64,000 nt of DNA, taken from Alicyclobacillus mali (lineage in GTDB: Bacteria > Bacillota > Bacilli > Alicyclobacillales > Alicyclobacillaceae). The notes below the pieces were generated by a model. That model was not told where the DNA came from and searched no databases. It saw only the letters and a program-made list of their open reading frames with translations. This document shows, one piece after another, positions 26,172 to 34,376 of the stretch (positions are counted from its first letter, which is position 1; each line of letters begins with the position of its first letter). The position numbers and the translations under genes were made by a program. The stretch is taken from the NCBI RefSeq assembly GCF_017329565.1, contig NZ_JAFMTT010000001.1. One strand, given 5' to 3'.

Positions 26172-27239
26172 ATGCGCGTCGAAGATTTCGATTACGAACT
26201 TCCTGAACATCTGATTGCGCAAGAGCCGCTGCCTGAGCGCGACCAATCCCGGCTCCTCGTGGTCGACCCTGTGGATCGAGTGGTTCGGCATCGCATCTTT
26301 GCCGAGATCGAAGAGGAACTGAATCCGGGAGACGTCCTGGTGATGAACGACTCCCGCGTCCTACCGGCCCGGCTGTACGCCGTCAAACCCGACACGGGCG
26401 GCCAAGTCGAGCTGTTGCTCGTCCGCCCAGTGGACAATCAACCGAACACCTGGCAGTGTCTGGCCCGCCCGGCGAAGCGTCTTCGCGCAGGCCATCGGCT
26501 GGTCGTCGGCGAAGGCGGCGGACGCGTCGAGTTGGAGGTGGTGGGCGAGGAAGACGAGGGCATTCGTCTCGTGCGGTTCCACACGGATGAATCCGTGATC
26601 GACGTGGCGCATCGCTTGGGCGAGATGCCGCTGCCACCCTACATTCATGGAAAGCTGGAGGACCAGGAGCGGTACCAGACGGTCTATGCGAAGCGGCTGG
26701 GATCCGTTGCGGCGCCCACGGCGGGACTCCACTTCACGGAGCGACTGCTGGACAGGCTTCGGGGCAAGGGCGTGCAGTTGTGCCACGTCACCCTGCACGT
26801 GGGGATCGGCACCTTTCGGCCTGTGCAGGTAGAGAACGTGGAAGAACATCATATGCACAGCGAATGGTACGAAGTGAGTCCGGAGACGGCGGAGATGGTC
26901 AATCGGGCCAAGTCGGAAGGACGGCCGGTTATCGCAGTGGGTACCACGGCGCTTCGTACGATCGAAGCGGCGGGTCGGTCGGGCGCGCTGGAGGCGAGGC
27001 AGGGCGAGACGGACATCTTCATTTACCCGGGATTTGAGTTTCGCATCATGGACGGGCTCATCACGAACTTCCATCTGCCCAAGTCAACCCTGTTTATGCT
27101 GGTGTGCGCCATCATGGGAACGGATTACGCAAAGGCCGTGTACCGCGAGGCTGTGAAGCGCGAATATCGGTTCTTCAGCTTCGGCGACGCGATGTTCATC
27201 AAGAGGAGGGCGGACGTTGCCATTCCCCGTGAGGTATGA
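26172..27239 (+). CDS. queA: S-adenosylmethionine:tRNA ribosyltransferase-isomerase
   Basis: Makes epoxyqueuosine in tRNA from the preQ1 base inserted by Tgt. The 355-residue protein opens RVEDFDYELPEHLIAQEPL and carries MNDSRVLPARL near 62, GEMPLPPYIHG near 157 and the late FYPGFEFRIMDGLITNFHLPKSTLFML block, all family hallmarks. The ATG at 26172 is seven bases after GGAGG; an earlier ATG at 26166 is too close. tgt overlaps the 3' end by 23 bases. I saw no preQ1 riboswitch upstream. Confidence 0.96.
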   Translation: MRVEDFDYELPEHLIAQEPLPERDQSRLLVVDPVDRVVRHRIFAEIEEELNPGDVLVMNDSRVLPARLYAVKPDTGGQVELLLVRPVDNQPNTWQCLARPAKRLRAGHRLVVGEGGGRVELEVVGEEDEGIRLVRFHTDESVIDVAHRLGEMPLPPYIHGKLEDQERYQTVYAKRLGSVAAPTAGLHFTERLLDRLRGKGVQLCHVTLHVGIGTFRPVQVENVEEHHMHSEWYEVSPETAEMVNRAKSEGRPVIAVGTTALRTIEAAGRSGALEARQGETDIFIYPGFEFRIMDGLITNFHLPKSTLFMLVCAIMGTDYAKAVYREAVKREYRFFSFGDAMFIKRRADVAIPREV

Positions 27240-28356
27240 ACTGCTTACGCGATGCTCCCGCACGGAGGCGCGGAGGGGGCGGTTGCACACGCCACATGGC
27301 GTGATCGACACACCGGTGTTTATGCCGGTTGGCACGCAGGCCACCGTCAAGACGATGGCGCCATGGGAGCTGGAGGAACTCGGCGCGGGAATCATTCTGG
27401 CGAACACGTATCACCTCCACCTTCGCCCGGGCGAAGACATCGTGCGGCGCGCCGGAGGGCTGCATGGATTCATGCTGTGGCAGGGCGCCATCCTTACGGA
27501 CAGCGGTGGGTTTCAGGTGTTTAGCCTGGCGAGCCTGCGCAAGATCACGGACGAGGGCGTGCAGTTTCGTTCTCACATCGACGGCAGCCCGCGCTTCTTT
27601 TCGCCGGAGACGGTCATGGGAATTGAAAACGCGCTTGGCGCGGACATCATCATGCAGCTCGACGAGTGTCCGCCCTACGGTGCGTCGAGATCGTATCTCG
27701 AGACATCGCTTCGGCGCACCTTGGCCTGGGCGAAACGGTGCAAGGAGGCGCACGCGCGCCCGGAAGAGCAGGCGCTGTTTGGGATTGTGCAAGGGGGAGA
27801 GCACCTGGATCTCCGGAGGGAGGCTGTGGACGCGCTGGTCGACCTTGATCTCCCCGGCTACGCGATTGGTGGGCTCAGCGTGGGAGAGCCAAAGCCGCTC
27901 ATGTACGACATTCTGGCACATATTGCGCCACGCTTGCCGGAGGACAAGCCGAGGTACCTGATGGGCGTGGGCAGCCCGGACGACCTGTTTGAGGGCGTGG
28001 AGCGGGGCGTGGACATGTTTGACTGCGTACTCCCCACGCGCATCGCGCGCAATGGAACCGTGTTTACGTCGACCGGCAAGATGGTGATGAAGCACGCTCA
28101 GTACCGGGACGACTTTCTGCCGATGGACCCGTCGTGTTCGTGTCGGGTGTGCCGGACGTTTTCCCGGGCGTACATCAGGCACCTTCTGAAGGCAGAAGAA
28201 ATTCTCGGCGTGCGGCTCACCACGTATCACAACGTGCACTTTTTGCTCAACCTGATGAAGGAAATCAGAAAGTCCATTGAAGAGGACAGGTTTTTGGCGT
28301 TCAAGCGCGAATTCTACGATAGGTACGGTTATACATCCGAGCGAGAGGACGTGTGA
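27217..28356 (+). CDS. tgt: Queuine tRNA-ribosyltransferase
   Basis: Exchanges guanine 34 for preQ1 in the anticodon of four tRNAs. The 379-residue protein has TDSGGFQVFS (substrate pocket and general base), GGLSVGEP, GVGSPDDLFEGVERGVDMFDCVLPTR with the nucleophilic Asp, and the zinc site CSCRVC followed by a His further on (TYHNVHF). The TTG start at 27217 is preceded by GAGGAGG and lies inside queA, so the two are coupled. yajC overlaps the stop by four bases. Confidence 0.96.
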   Translation: MPFPVRYELLTRCSRTEARRGRLHTPHGVIDTPVFMPVGTQATVKTMAPWELEELGAGIILANTYHLHLRPGEDIVRRAGGLHGFMLWQGAILTDSGGFQVFSLASLRKITDEGVQFRSHIDGSPRFFSPETVMGIENALGADIIMQLDECPPYGASRSYLETSLRRTLAWAKRCKEAHARPEEQALFGIVQGGEHLDLRREAVDALVDLDLPGYAIGGLSVGEPKPLMYDILAHIAPRLPEDKPRYLMGVGSPDDLFEGVERGVDMFDCVLPTRIARNGTVFTSTGKMVMKHAQYRDDFLPMDPSCSCRVCRTFSRAYIRHLLKAEEILGVRLTTYHNVHFLLNLMKEIRKSIEEDRFLAFKREFYDRYGYTSEREDV

Positions 28357-28775
28357 GTTTGAAGGGTAGCAGCAGCATTCTGTTTTTAATTCTCCTGATT
28401 GTGGTGTTTTACGTGCTCATCCTGTTGCCCCAGCGGCGCCAGCAGAAGAGCCGTGCCGAGATGATGAAGAAACTGGGCCCGGGTGCGCGCGTGATGACGG
28501 CCGCGGGACTGTACGGCGAGATCGTCCAGATGCAGGGCGATATTGCCCTTGTTCGAATCGCGGATGGCGTGGAAGTGGAGATGGACCAGCGAGCCATTGT
28601 GCGCGTCGTGGAGGAGGGCCCTGCGCTCGATCACGGCGAGGATGTTGAGGAAAGCAACGAGCCGCTGGACGACCACGTTGACCACGACGGAGAGCCGACG
28701 GACGAATTCCACGATGTTGGTTCTGAAGCGGAGCGCGAGTTCGAGGAACACCGCAAGGAGCACGGAGGGGCCTGA
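28353..28775 (+). CDS. yajC: Preprotein translocase subunit YajC
   Basis: Accessory subunit of the Sec translocon acting with SecDF. The 140-residue protein has one N-terminal membrane span (about 8-25, ILFLILLIVVFYVLILLP) followed by QRRQQKSRAEMMKKLGPGARVMTAAGLYGEI, the conserved core. The C-terminus is extended by about 50 residues, strongly acidic and His-containing, compared with the usual 85-110. The GTG start overlaps the tgt stop. secD and secF lie 5.6 kb further on. Confidence 0.93.
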   Translation: MSLKGSSSILFLILLIVVFYVLILLPQRRQQKSRAEMMKKLGPGARVMTAAGLYGEIVQMQGDIALVRIADGVEVEMDQRAIVRVVEEGPALDHGEDVEESNEPLDDHVDHDGEPTDEFHDVGSEAEREFEEHRKEHGGA

Positions 28776-28787
28776 TCGGCTCGGATG

Positions 28788-28825
28788 GGGAGGTCGTTCC
28801 CGTGGCTTCGCCACATCGGCCTCCC
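28788..28825. terminator. Hairpin between convergent yajC and yrzE-like genes
   Basis: GGGAGGTCG (28788-28796) pairs with CGGCCTCCC (28817-28825) with one wobble, and inside it GTGGC pairs with GCCAC around TTC. It occupies the 65 bases between two converging stops. No U-tract is present on either strand. Confidence 0.55.
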
Positions 28826-28840
28826 GCATTCCGCGGTGCG

Positions 28841-29242
28841 TCACGCGCGACGCCATGCGCCGCCCATCACGCCTCCAAACGCGCCGATGACCGACATGAG
28901 CAGGATACGAAAGAGCCCGCTTGCGTCAAAGGTAAACGTGTTGTCGACGAAGAGGCCGATGACAACCATGAGGACGGCGTATAGGAGGCCGGTGGCGCCT
29001 CCGTGAAACCATCCGTGCTCTCGTCCCTGGCGCGCGGCGGCGATGGCGCCGAACAGCACCGCCAGACAGTGGATGATGTACGCGGCCGCCGTGATACGCT
29101 CGGGGCTCCATTCGCCGTAGTGCGCCATCAGGAAAACCACAAGCGTGCCGCACAGCGCGATGCACAGGCTCCAGACGATGCCGTATACGACAGGGATAGC
29201 GCGTAGCACGTCGAATCGATGGTCTTCGTTCGATCTCGACAC
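28841..29242 (-). CDS. yrzE: Four-span membrane protein, YrzE/TIGR04086 family
   Basis: A 133-residue protein with four hydrophobic segments (about 19-40, 52-70, 82-98 and 106-126) and Gly-rich helix ends such as GAFGGVMGGAW. It sits next to yajC, where B. subtilis has yrzE, a member of the same small-membrane-protein family, though here on the opposite strand. The GTG start at 29242 follows AGGAG. Its function is unknown in any organism I can recall. Confidence 0.75.
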   Translation of the reverse strand: MSRSNEDHRFDVLRAIPVVYGIVWSLCIALCGTLVVFLMAHYGEWSPERITAAAYIIHCLAVLFGAIAAARQGREHGWFHGGATGLLYAVLMVVIGLFVDNTFTFDASGLFRILLMSVIGAFGGVMGGAWRRA

Positions 29243-29304
29243 GGCGCATCACTCCTGGTACAAGTTTCTCTACAAGATATTCGGCGAGAACTGCAATTAT
29301 GATC

Positions 29305-29334
29305 TTGTCCGATGAGATATGAACTGTTTATACT
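29305..29334 (+). promoter_or_regulatory. Promoter of the tandem-GGDEF gene
   Basis: TTGTCC (29305-29310) and TATACT (29329-29334) with 18-base spacing form a vegetative-type promoter 50 bases before the start at 29384. Confidence 0.6.
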
Positions 29335-29383
29335 GGAAACTTGAAGAATTCGAACGGGCGCGGGTTGGGGTGGGGGTGTCGGT

Positions 29384-31546
29384 ATGGCGGAAGGCATACC
29401 GCTCAAGCGACAAACCGTGTACAGTCTTATGGTCGGAATCTTCGGGTGCGGCATGGCGCTCTTCGGGATCCCGGAGCTCCGGTCTGCGAATATCTGGTTC
29501 TTCATCGCCATGCTGGTCCTCGCATGCTTGGTGGAGGCGCTGCCAGTGCCGCTGCGGTTGGGCTCGGCCAGCTTGACGCCTGCGGTTTTGTTTTCGTATG
29601 TGACGCTGAACGGGCGCGAAGAGGCGATGCTGTGCGCCATTGCCGCGGCCTTTGTGCCGGCGCTTCGGCGCCACTGGGACTTGGAGACGCTGTTTTTCAA
29701 TGCGGGGCAGTACGCGCTCTCCACGCTCGCCATGTGGTGGTTCCTTCATCGGCTTGTCTCCCTGCCGTTGACCCGCATTGACGCACTCGCCGTAGGCGCT
29801 CTGGTCCTGTCGGCAGCTGTGTTTTTGGTCATCAATCACGCGTTCGTTCAGGTCATCCAGTGGTTGCGGGGTGCCTTTCTTGGGTCGGCCGTTTGGGCCG
29901 CTCTCCTGACAGACCTCATCAACCTGGCGCTCTGCATTCCCTTTTCTCTCCTCGTGGTCATGCTTTATTCAACCAGCGCCTGGCTGGCACCCATCATGGT
30001 GCTGCCGCTTCTCATGCTGGCGTATATGCTTCGCTCTCATCGCCAGGCCATGGACTTGCAGGAGATTCACGAGTCACTCGCCAACCTGGCGACCGAGTTT
30101 GACATGAGGCAGATTGCGCTCGAAGCGGCCCACCTCGCCAGGAGAATGACGCTGGCTGATTGCGTCGCCATGTTTGTCATCGACGGTCGCGGTTGCCTTG
30201 TCCCCGCCGCTGTCTACCCGCGGGCGTACGAGGCCGAGTTCTCGATGGAAGGTTGGCCCGAGTCGGAGGGCGGAGTTATCTGGAAGACCATTCACCAGCG
30301 CGATCACGTCATTGTCCCGGACGTGCGCAAAGATTCGCGTGTGCGCTATTTCGGCGAGATATCCACGTTTTTGAGCATGGCCATTTTTCCAATGCACGCT
30401 CATCAAAAGGCGCACGGTGCCATCGTTTGCTACGCCAGGCGTCCGAAGGCCTTCAACCACATTCACGAGTACATGGACGCCTTGGCAAACCAGGTTTCAG
30501 TGCTGCTCGAGAACGCCAAGTTGTATCAGGAATTACAGGACCGCTCCTTCCGCGATGAAGCGACAGGGCTCTTGAATTACCGTTACTTCTACGAGGAGTT
30601 GTCTTGTCGCGTGCAGGCGTCTCTGCGCGAGAACCGGCCTGTTTCCGTGCTGATTGTCGATGTGGATTTCTTCAAGCGATTCAATGATACCTACGGTCAC
30701 CTCGCGGGAGATGTCGTGCTGCGCGAGGTCGGTCGTATCTTGGAGCGCCACGCCGCGCCTGATGGCATTGCGGCGCGTTACGGCGGAGAAGAGTTCGCCA
30801 TACTGCTGTGGGCGAGCGCTCATGAGGCTTACGAGCGTGCGGAGGCCATACGCCAGGACGTTTCCAAGCTCGCGGTGGATTTCGAAGGGTATCATCTTCA
30901 AGGCATCACAGTCAGCATCGGTATGGCAACCTATCCAGACCACAGCGAGTCGGATCGCGATCTGCTCGTCAAGGCGGACAGCGCAATGTATTGGGGCGCC
31001 AAACAGCGCGGACGAAATCGCACCGCCATGTACGCGCCTGAATTCGATACCCAACTGTTCGTCGACCCCTTGACCAGCCTGTACACGCACCACTTTGTGA
31101 ACATCCGCGTGCGCGACGAGATGGCGCACGGTACCACATGCTGGGGCGTCATCTGCCTCGATCTCGTCCGCTTCAGTGAGATCAATGCCTCCTATGGATT
31201 TGAAGCTGGCGACGAGGTGCTGCGCCAAGCCGGAGTCGTCATCCGTCAAGTTCTGCGACATTCTGAACTCGCCTGCCGGTATGGCGGGGACGAGATGCTC
31301 ATCGTCATCCCCAACGTGACGGAGCTTGAACTCGCGGGCATCTGCCGTCGCGTCACGCAGGTCATTGAGCAGCACACGTTTCACGTCGGAGAACATGCGC
31401 TGTCGGTTCGCGTGGCCTGCGGTCGGGAAGTCTACGACGACGTTCAGGACGGGGCGGATCTTTTCAACCGCATCGAAGAACTCTTTGCGAGACTTCACGA
31501 CCCGCTGTACAAACGCGAGTTCGAATCCCCGTCGCACACCGTGTAG
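29384..31546 (+). CDS. Membrane GAF protein with two GGDEF domains (probable diguanylate cyclase)
   Basis: Probable c-di-GMP signalling protein of 720 residues. The N-terminal 215 residues hold about six to seven membrane spans; a GAF domain follows (about 225-375). The first GGDEF domain (about 390-545) has VDVDFFKRFND and an intact RYGGEEF, so it should make c-di-GMP; the RxxD inhibition site expected just before it is missing. The second domain (about 560-710) has LDLVRFSEIN and RYGGDEM, a near-intact signature, preceded by RHSE instead of RxxD. It lies between yrzE and the DUF421 gene, which are adjacent or nearly so in Bacillus, and so looks like an insertion into a conserved order. The ATG follows a G-rich stretch rather than a clean ribosome site. 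Confidence 0.88.
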   Translation: MAEGIPLKRQTVYSLMVGIFGCGMALFGIPELRSANIWFFIAMLVLACLVEALPVPLRLGSASLTPAVLFSYVTLNGREEAMLCAIAAAFVPALRRHWDLETLFFNAGQYALSTLAMWWFLHRLVSLPLTRIDALAVGALVLSAAVFLVINHAFVQVIQWLRGAFLGSAVWAALLTDLINLALCIPFSLLVVMLYSTSAWLAPIMVLPLLMLAYMLRSHRQAMDLQEIHESLANLATEFDMRQIALEAAHLARRMTLADCVAMFVIDGRGCLVPAAVYPRAYEAEFSMEGWPESEGGVIWKTIHQRDHVIVPDVRKDSRVRYFGEISTFLSMAIFPMHAHQKAHGAIVCYARRPKAFNHIHEYMDALANQVSVLLENAKLYQELQDRSFRDEATGLLNYRYFYEELSCRVQASLRENRPVSVLIVDVDFFKRFNDTYGHLAGDVVLREVGRILERHAAPDGIAARYGGEEFAILLWASAHEAYERAEAIRQDVSKLAVDFEGYHLQGITVSIGMATYPDHSESDRDLLVKADSAMYWGAKQRGRNRTAMYAPEFDTQLFVDPLTSLYTHHFVNIRVRDEMAHGTTCWGVICLDLVRFSEINASYGFEAGDEVLRQAGVVIRQVLRHSELACRYGGDEMLIVIPNVTELELAGICRRVTQVIEQHTFHVGEHALSVRVACGREVYDDVQDGADLFNRIEELFARLHDPLYKREFESPSHTV

Positions 31547-31605
31547 GTGGCATGGAGCAGCCTCTTCTCAGGGCATAATGCCAAAGTGAGGAGGGGCTTC
31601 TTTTC

Positions 31606-32451
31606 ATGCCGCACATTCCCCTGTGGCAGTTTCCGCTGCGCGCCTTCGTCCTCTACCTGATGGTGATGGTGGCGTTGCGCATCATGGGCAAGCGCGAGAT
31701 CGGCCAACTTTCGGTGTTCGATCTCGTCGTATCCATCATGATCGCAGAGCTCTCCACCCTGCCCATGGAGGACCGGCGTGTGCCGATCTGGGAGGCAGCG
31801 GTTTCCATTGGATCGCTCGTGTTCTTTCAGCTCGCCGTCGCCTTTCTTCAGATGAAAAGTCACCGCTTTCGCCATTGGATAGAGGGTGAGCCCTCTGTCC
31901 TCATCGCGCATGGGCAAATCTGCGATCGAGAGATGCGGCGCATTCGGTACACGGTTCACGATTTGCTGACCCAATTACGAGAGCAGGGCTATGCGGATGT
32001 GGCGGACGTGGAATTCGCCATCCTGGAGACGTCCGGCCAGTTGAGCGTCGTGCCGAAGCCTGAAGTCCGCCCTCTGACGGCGCGCGATCTCGGCATTCGC
32101 GCCGAAGACAGCGGTCCGGCGGTCACCGTCGTGGTGGACGGCAAGCCCGTCCGAAGCGCGCTCGAGCGACTTGGGCGAGACGAGTCGTGGCTCTGCGAAC
32201 AACTTCGCCTTCGCGGCCACGACCTGGCCCGCGTCTTTTACGCGCGCGTCAACGGGCTCGGGGAATGGTGGATCGACGAAATGGACGCTTCCGCAGCATC
32301 AGACGGCAAAAGGAAGATGACGGACGATCGCGGCGAGCCACGGACCCACCTTGGGCACGCGGCCGACCGCGTAAGAGGTGAGCACGCGGAAGGAGCAGAG
32401 CAGCGCGAAATACAGGATCATGCCGCCCACGAGCGCGAGCACAAGCCTTGA
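31606..32451 (+). CDS. DUF421 membrane protein (YrbG-like)
   Basis: A 281-residue protein. Residues 1-80 carry three hydrophobic segments with the family hallmark ALRIMGKREIGQLSVFDLVVSIMIAE; the cytoplasmic part has the DUF421 features EGEPSVLIAHGQI and DLLTQLREQGYADVADVEFAILETSGQLSV. The last 50 residues, after WWIDEM, are hydrophilic and are encoded on DNA that is antisense to the end of spoVB; normal family members are shorter, so this tail may be accidental. GTGAGGAGGGG precedes the ATG. The position before spoVB matches yrbG of B. subtilis. Function is unknown. Confidence 0.85.
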   Translation: MPHIPLWQFPLRAFVLYLMVMVALRIMGKREIGQLSVFDLVVSIMIAELSTLPMEDRRVPIWEAAVSIGSLVFFQLAVAFLQMKSHRFRHWIEGEPSVLIAHGQICDREMRRIRYTVHDLLTQLREQGYADVADVEFAILETSGQLSVVPKPEVRPLTARDLGIRAEDSGPAVTVVVDGKPVRSALERLGRDESWLCEQLRLRGHDLARVFYARVNGLGEWWIDEMDASAASDGKRKMTDDRGEPRTHLGHAADRVRGEHAEGAEQREIQDHAAHEREHKP

Positions 32452-33888
32452 CCCGGACAGAGAACTGCCGGATCGAAACGTGATGAGGAGCATGTACGCG
32501 AGCATGGCTGCGGACGCGACGCCAATGCGCACCACGGAGGACGTACGCATTTGAAAGCCAATCTCCCTGACGACCGCCACCAGGTGCAGCAGGGCGGTCA
32601 GCGCAAAGGAAAATGCCGTGGCAATGCTCACGCCGAGGATGCCCAGTGACGGGCGTGTCGCCAGGACGAGGATGACCATCAGCCGCGCGACGCCGCCCAC
32701 AATCGAGTTGATCATGGCCGTGCCTGCTCGATTCAGTCCCTGCAAAATGCCCGTCAGCGGAGATTGAAGGCAGAGCATGAATACAAAGGGCGCCATGATT
32801 GCCAACATGGGCCCCACGTGGGCGTCCCCGTAAATCGCGCGCGTAAGAGGCGCCGCGAAAAACGTGAAGACGACGGATGCGGGGAACGCGACCATCGCGG
32901 TGACCGTGATGCTCTGCGAAAGGCGATGGCGAATGCGCTCCACGTTTCCGGAAGTTTGAGCCTCCGCCACGGCTGGAACCAGATTTGTCGCAAGCGAGGA
33001 CGTGACGACGGTGGGGAATACCAGCAGTGGGATGGCCATGCCTGAGTACGCTCCGTATAACGCTGTGGCCTCCTTGAGCGGCACTCCGGCCAGGCCCAAC
33101 GCGCGCAGGACGAGGATGGGCTCTGCGGCTGACAAGAGCGACCATATGAGGCGGCTGGCCGTGACGGGCAGCGACAGCTGGGTGATGGCGCGCAGCGTGG
33201 CACGCAGAGGTTCCGACGTGCGCGCATAGGCAGGTTCCGGCACGACCTGATTCATGCGCGCGCGCCGCCGCTGTTGCCAAATCAAAAACAGGAGGCCGGA
33301 AAGCTCGCCCAGCACCATCCCAATCATCGCCGCCATAGCAGCGTACGCCAATGAGAATCGTACGAAATACGCGGCCAAGCCCCATATGCTGATGATTCGC
33401 ACGGACTGCTCCAGAATGGACGCCCAGGCGGTCGGCGTCATGTCCTGGATGCCTTGGAAGTAACCGCGGTACAGGCTGGCCACTGCAATCACGCCCACCA
33501 CAGGAATCATGGCGAGGTAGGTGGGGTACGCACGAGGGTCTGTAAGCCAGTATTGCGCGACGAGATGGCGACACGCGTACATGAGACCCATGCAGAGCCC
33601 GGCAGACGCCAGCACGCATGCCGACGAGATGCGCATCACGCGGCGAACGCGATGCGAGTCCCGCTTGGCGACCGCTTCTGCCACCAGCTTCGCGATGGCG
33701 AGCGGAAACCCCATCGTCACGAACGTGAGTGCAAGGCCCAAAATGGGAAAGACAATCTGAAACAAGCCCATGGCCTCGGCTCCAATGAGCCGAGTCAGCA
33801 CGATACGGTATACGAATCCCATGAGGCGCGTCACGATGCCAGCCATCATGAGCACCAGGGCACCCTGCAGGAACGTTTGGCGGCTCAA
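32299..33888 (-). CDS. spoVB: Stage V sporulation protein B, MATE/MOP-superfamily flippase-like
   Basis: Polytopic membrane protein of 529 residues with about 14 hydrophobic segments, of the polysaccharide transporter group to which SpoVB and the lipid II flippase MurJ/Amj relatives belong. SpoVB is needed for spore cortex synthesis in Bacillus. Typical stretches are FLQGALVLMMAGIVTRLMGFVYRIVLTRLIG at the N-terminus, ASLYRGYFQGIQDMTPTA and LTGILQGLNRAG. The TTG at 33888 was chosen because GGGAGGG lies nine bases upstream; the frame extends to 33918 without a better start. It overlaps the DUF421 gene tail to tail by 153 bases and is divergent from comN, whereas in B. subtilis it runs with its neighbours. 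Confidence 0.9.
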   Translation of the reverse strand: MSRQTFLQGALVLMMAGIVTRLMGFVYRIVLTRLIGAEAMGLFQIVFPILGLALTFVTMGFPLAIAKLVAEAVAKRDSHRVRRVMRISSACVLASAGLCMGLMYACRHLVAQYWLTDPRAYPTYLAMIPVVGVIAVASLYRGYFQGIQDMTPTAWASILEQSVRIISIWGLAAYFVRFSLAYAAMAAMIGMVLGELSGLLFLIWQQRRRARMNQVVPEPAYARTSEPLRATLRAITQLSLPVTASRLIWSLLSAAEPILVLRALGLAGVPLKEATALYGAYSGMAIPLLVFPTVVTSSLATNLVPAVAEAQTSGNVERIRHRLSQSITVTAMVAFPASVVFTFFAAPLTRAIYGDAHVGPMLAIMAPFVFMLCLQSPLTGILQGLNRAGTAMINSIVGGVARLMVILVLATRPSLGILGVSIATAFSFALTALLHLVAVVREIGFQMRTSSVVRIGVASAAMLAYMLLITFRSGSSLSGSRLVLALVGGMILYFALLCSFRVLTSYAVGRVPKVGPWLAAIVRHLPFAV

Positions 33889-34035
33889 GGCGACTGTCCC
33901 TCCCGTCCATGGCTCCAAGCAGCCTACGATATTGCCTATGCCGCGTTGGATAGCGGTAGTCCACTTTTACGTCCAGACAGGATTTTTCACGAGCGAGATG
34001 GAATTGTTATTGGGCACACATCGGAGGGATGGCCG

Positions 34036-34305
34036 GTGGACGATCCATTGATGCATCCAGACGTTCGGCCTTACGCAGATCAGGTAAAGTGGCTGTGTCA
34101 AGCGAAGGTCGAAGAGTTCCGCTTGATGGGATACGACTCCATTGAGTTGGAGGCGTTTTGGGCGTACATCCAGACAAAGCTGCCGCGACCCCTGTCACTT
34201 TATCGCCTCGTGGACGTCATTTTGTCGGCGAAGCCGAACGATTTCATGACGTACGTGACACTTGGCGCGCTGCGCGGCAACCTCGATGCGCGTGAAGACG
34301 TTTGA
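34036..34305 (+). CDS. comN: ComN-type post-transcriptional regulator
   Basis: An 89-residue protein of the post-transcriptional regulator family that includes ComN (YrzD) of B. subtilis, where it controls comE mRNA. The conserved parts are YADQVKWLCQAKVEEFRLMGYDSIELEAFWAYI and LHxLVxxILSAKPNDFMTY-like near the end. The GTG at 34036 has GGAGGG seven bases upstream; the longer open frame before it is antisense to spoVB and not coding. B. subtilis also has this gene next to secDF. The stop codon overlaps the -35 box of the secDF promoter. Confidence 0.85.
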   Translation: MDDPLMHPDVRPYADQVKWLCQAKVEEFRLMGYDSIELEAFWAYIQTKLPRPLSLYRLVDVILSAKPNDFMTYVTLGALRGNLDAREDV

Positions 34306-34331
34306 CGCCGAAAAACGTCGATCGGTATACT
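34302..34331 (+). promoter_or_regulatory. Promoter of secD-secF
   Basis: TTGACG (34302-34307) and TATACT (34326-34331) with 18-base spacing lie 46 bases before the secD start. The -35 box overlaps the comN stop codon. Confidence 0.75.
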
Positions 34332-34376
34332 GGTTCATGTTATGCACGCGGAAGTGGCGGACAAGGAGGACATACC

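Noticed and set aside
33454..34035. Upstream extension of the comN frame
   Set aside because: Antisense to spoVB and across the divergent promoter region; the GTG at 34036 has a good ribosome site and gives the normal protein length.
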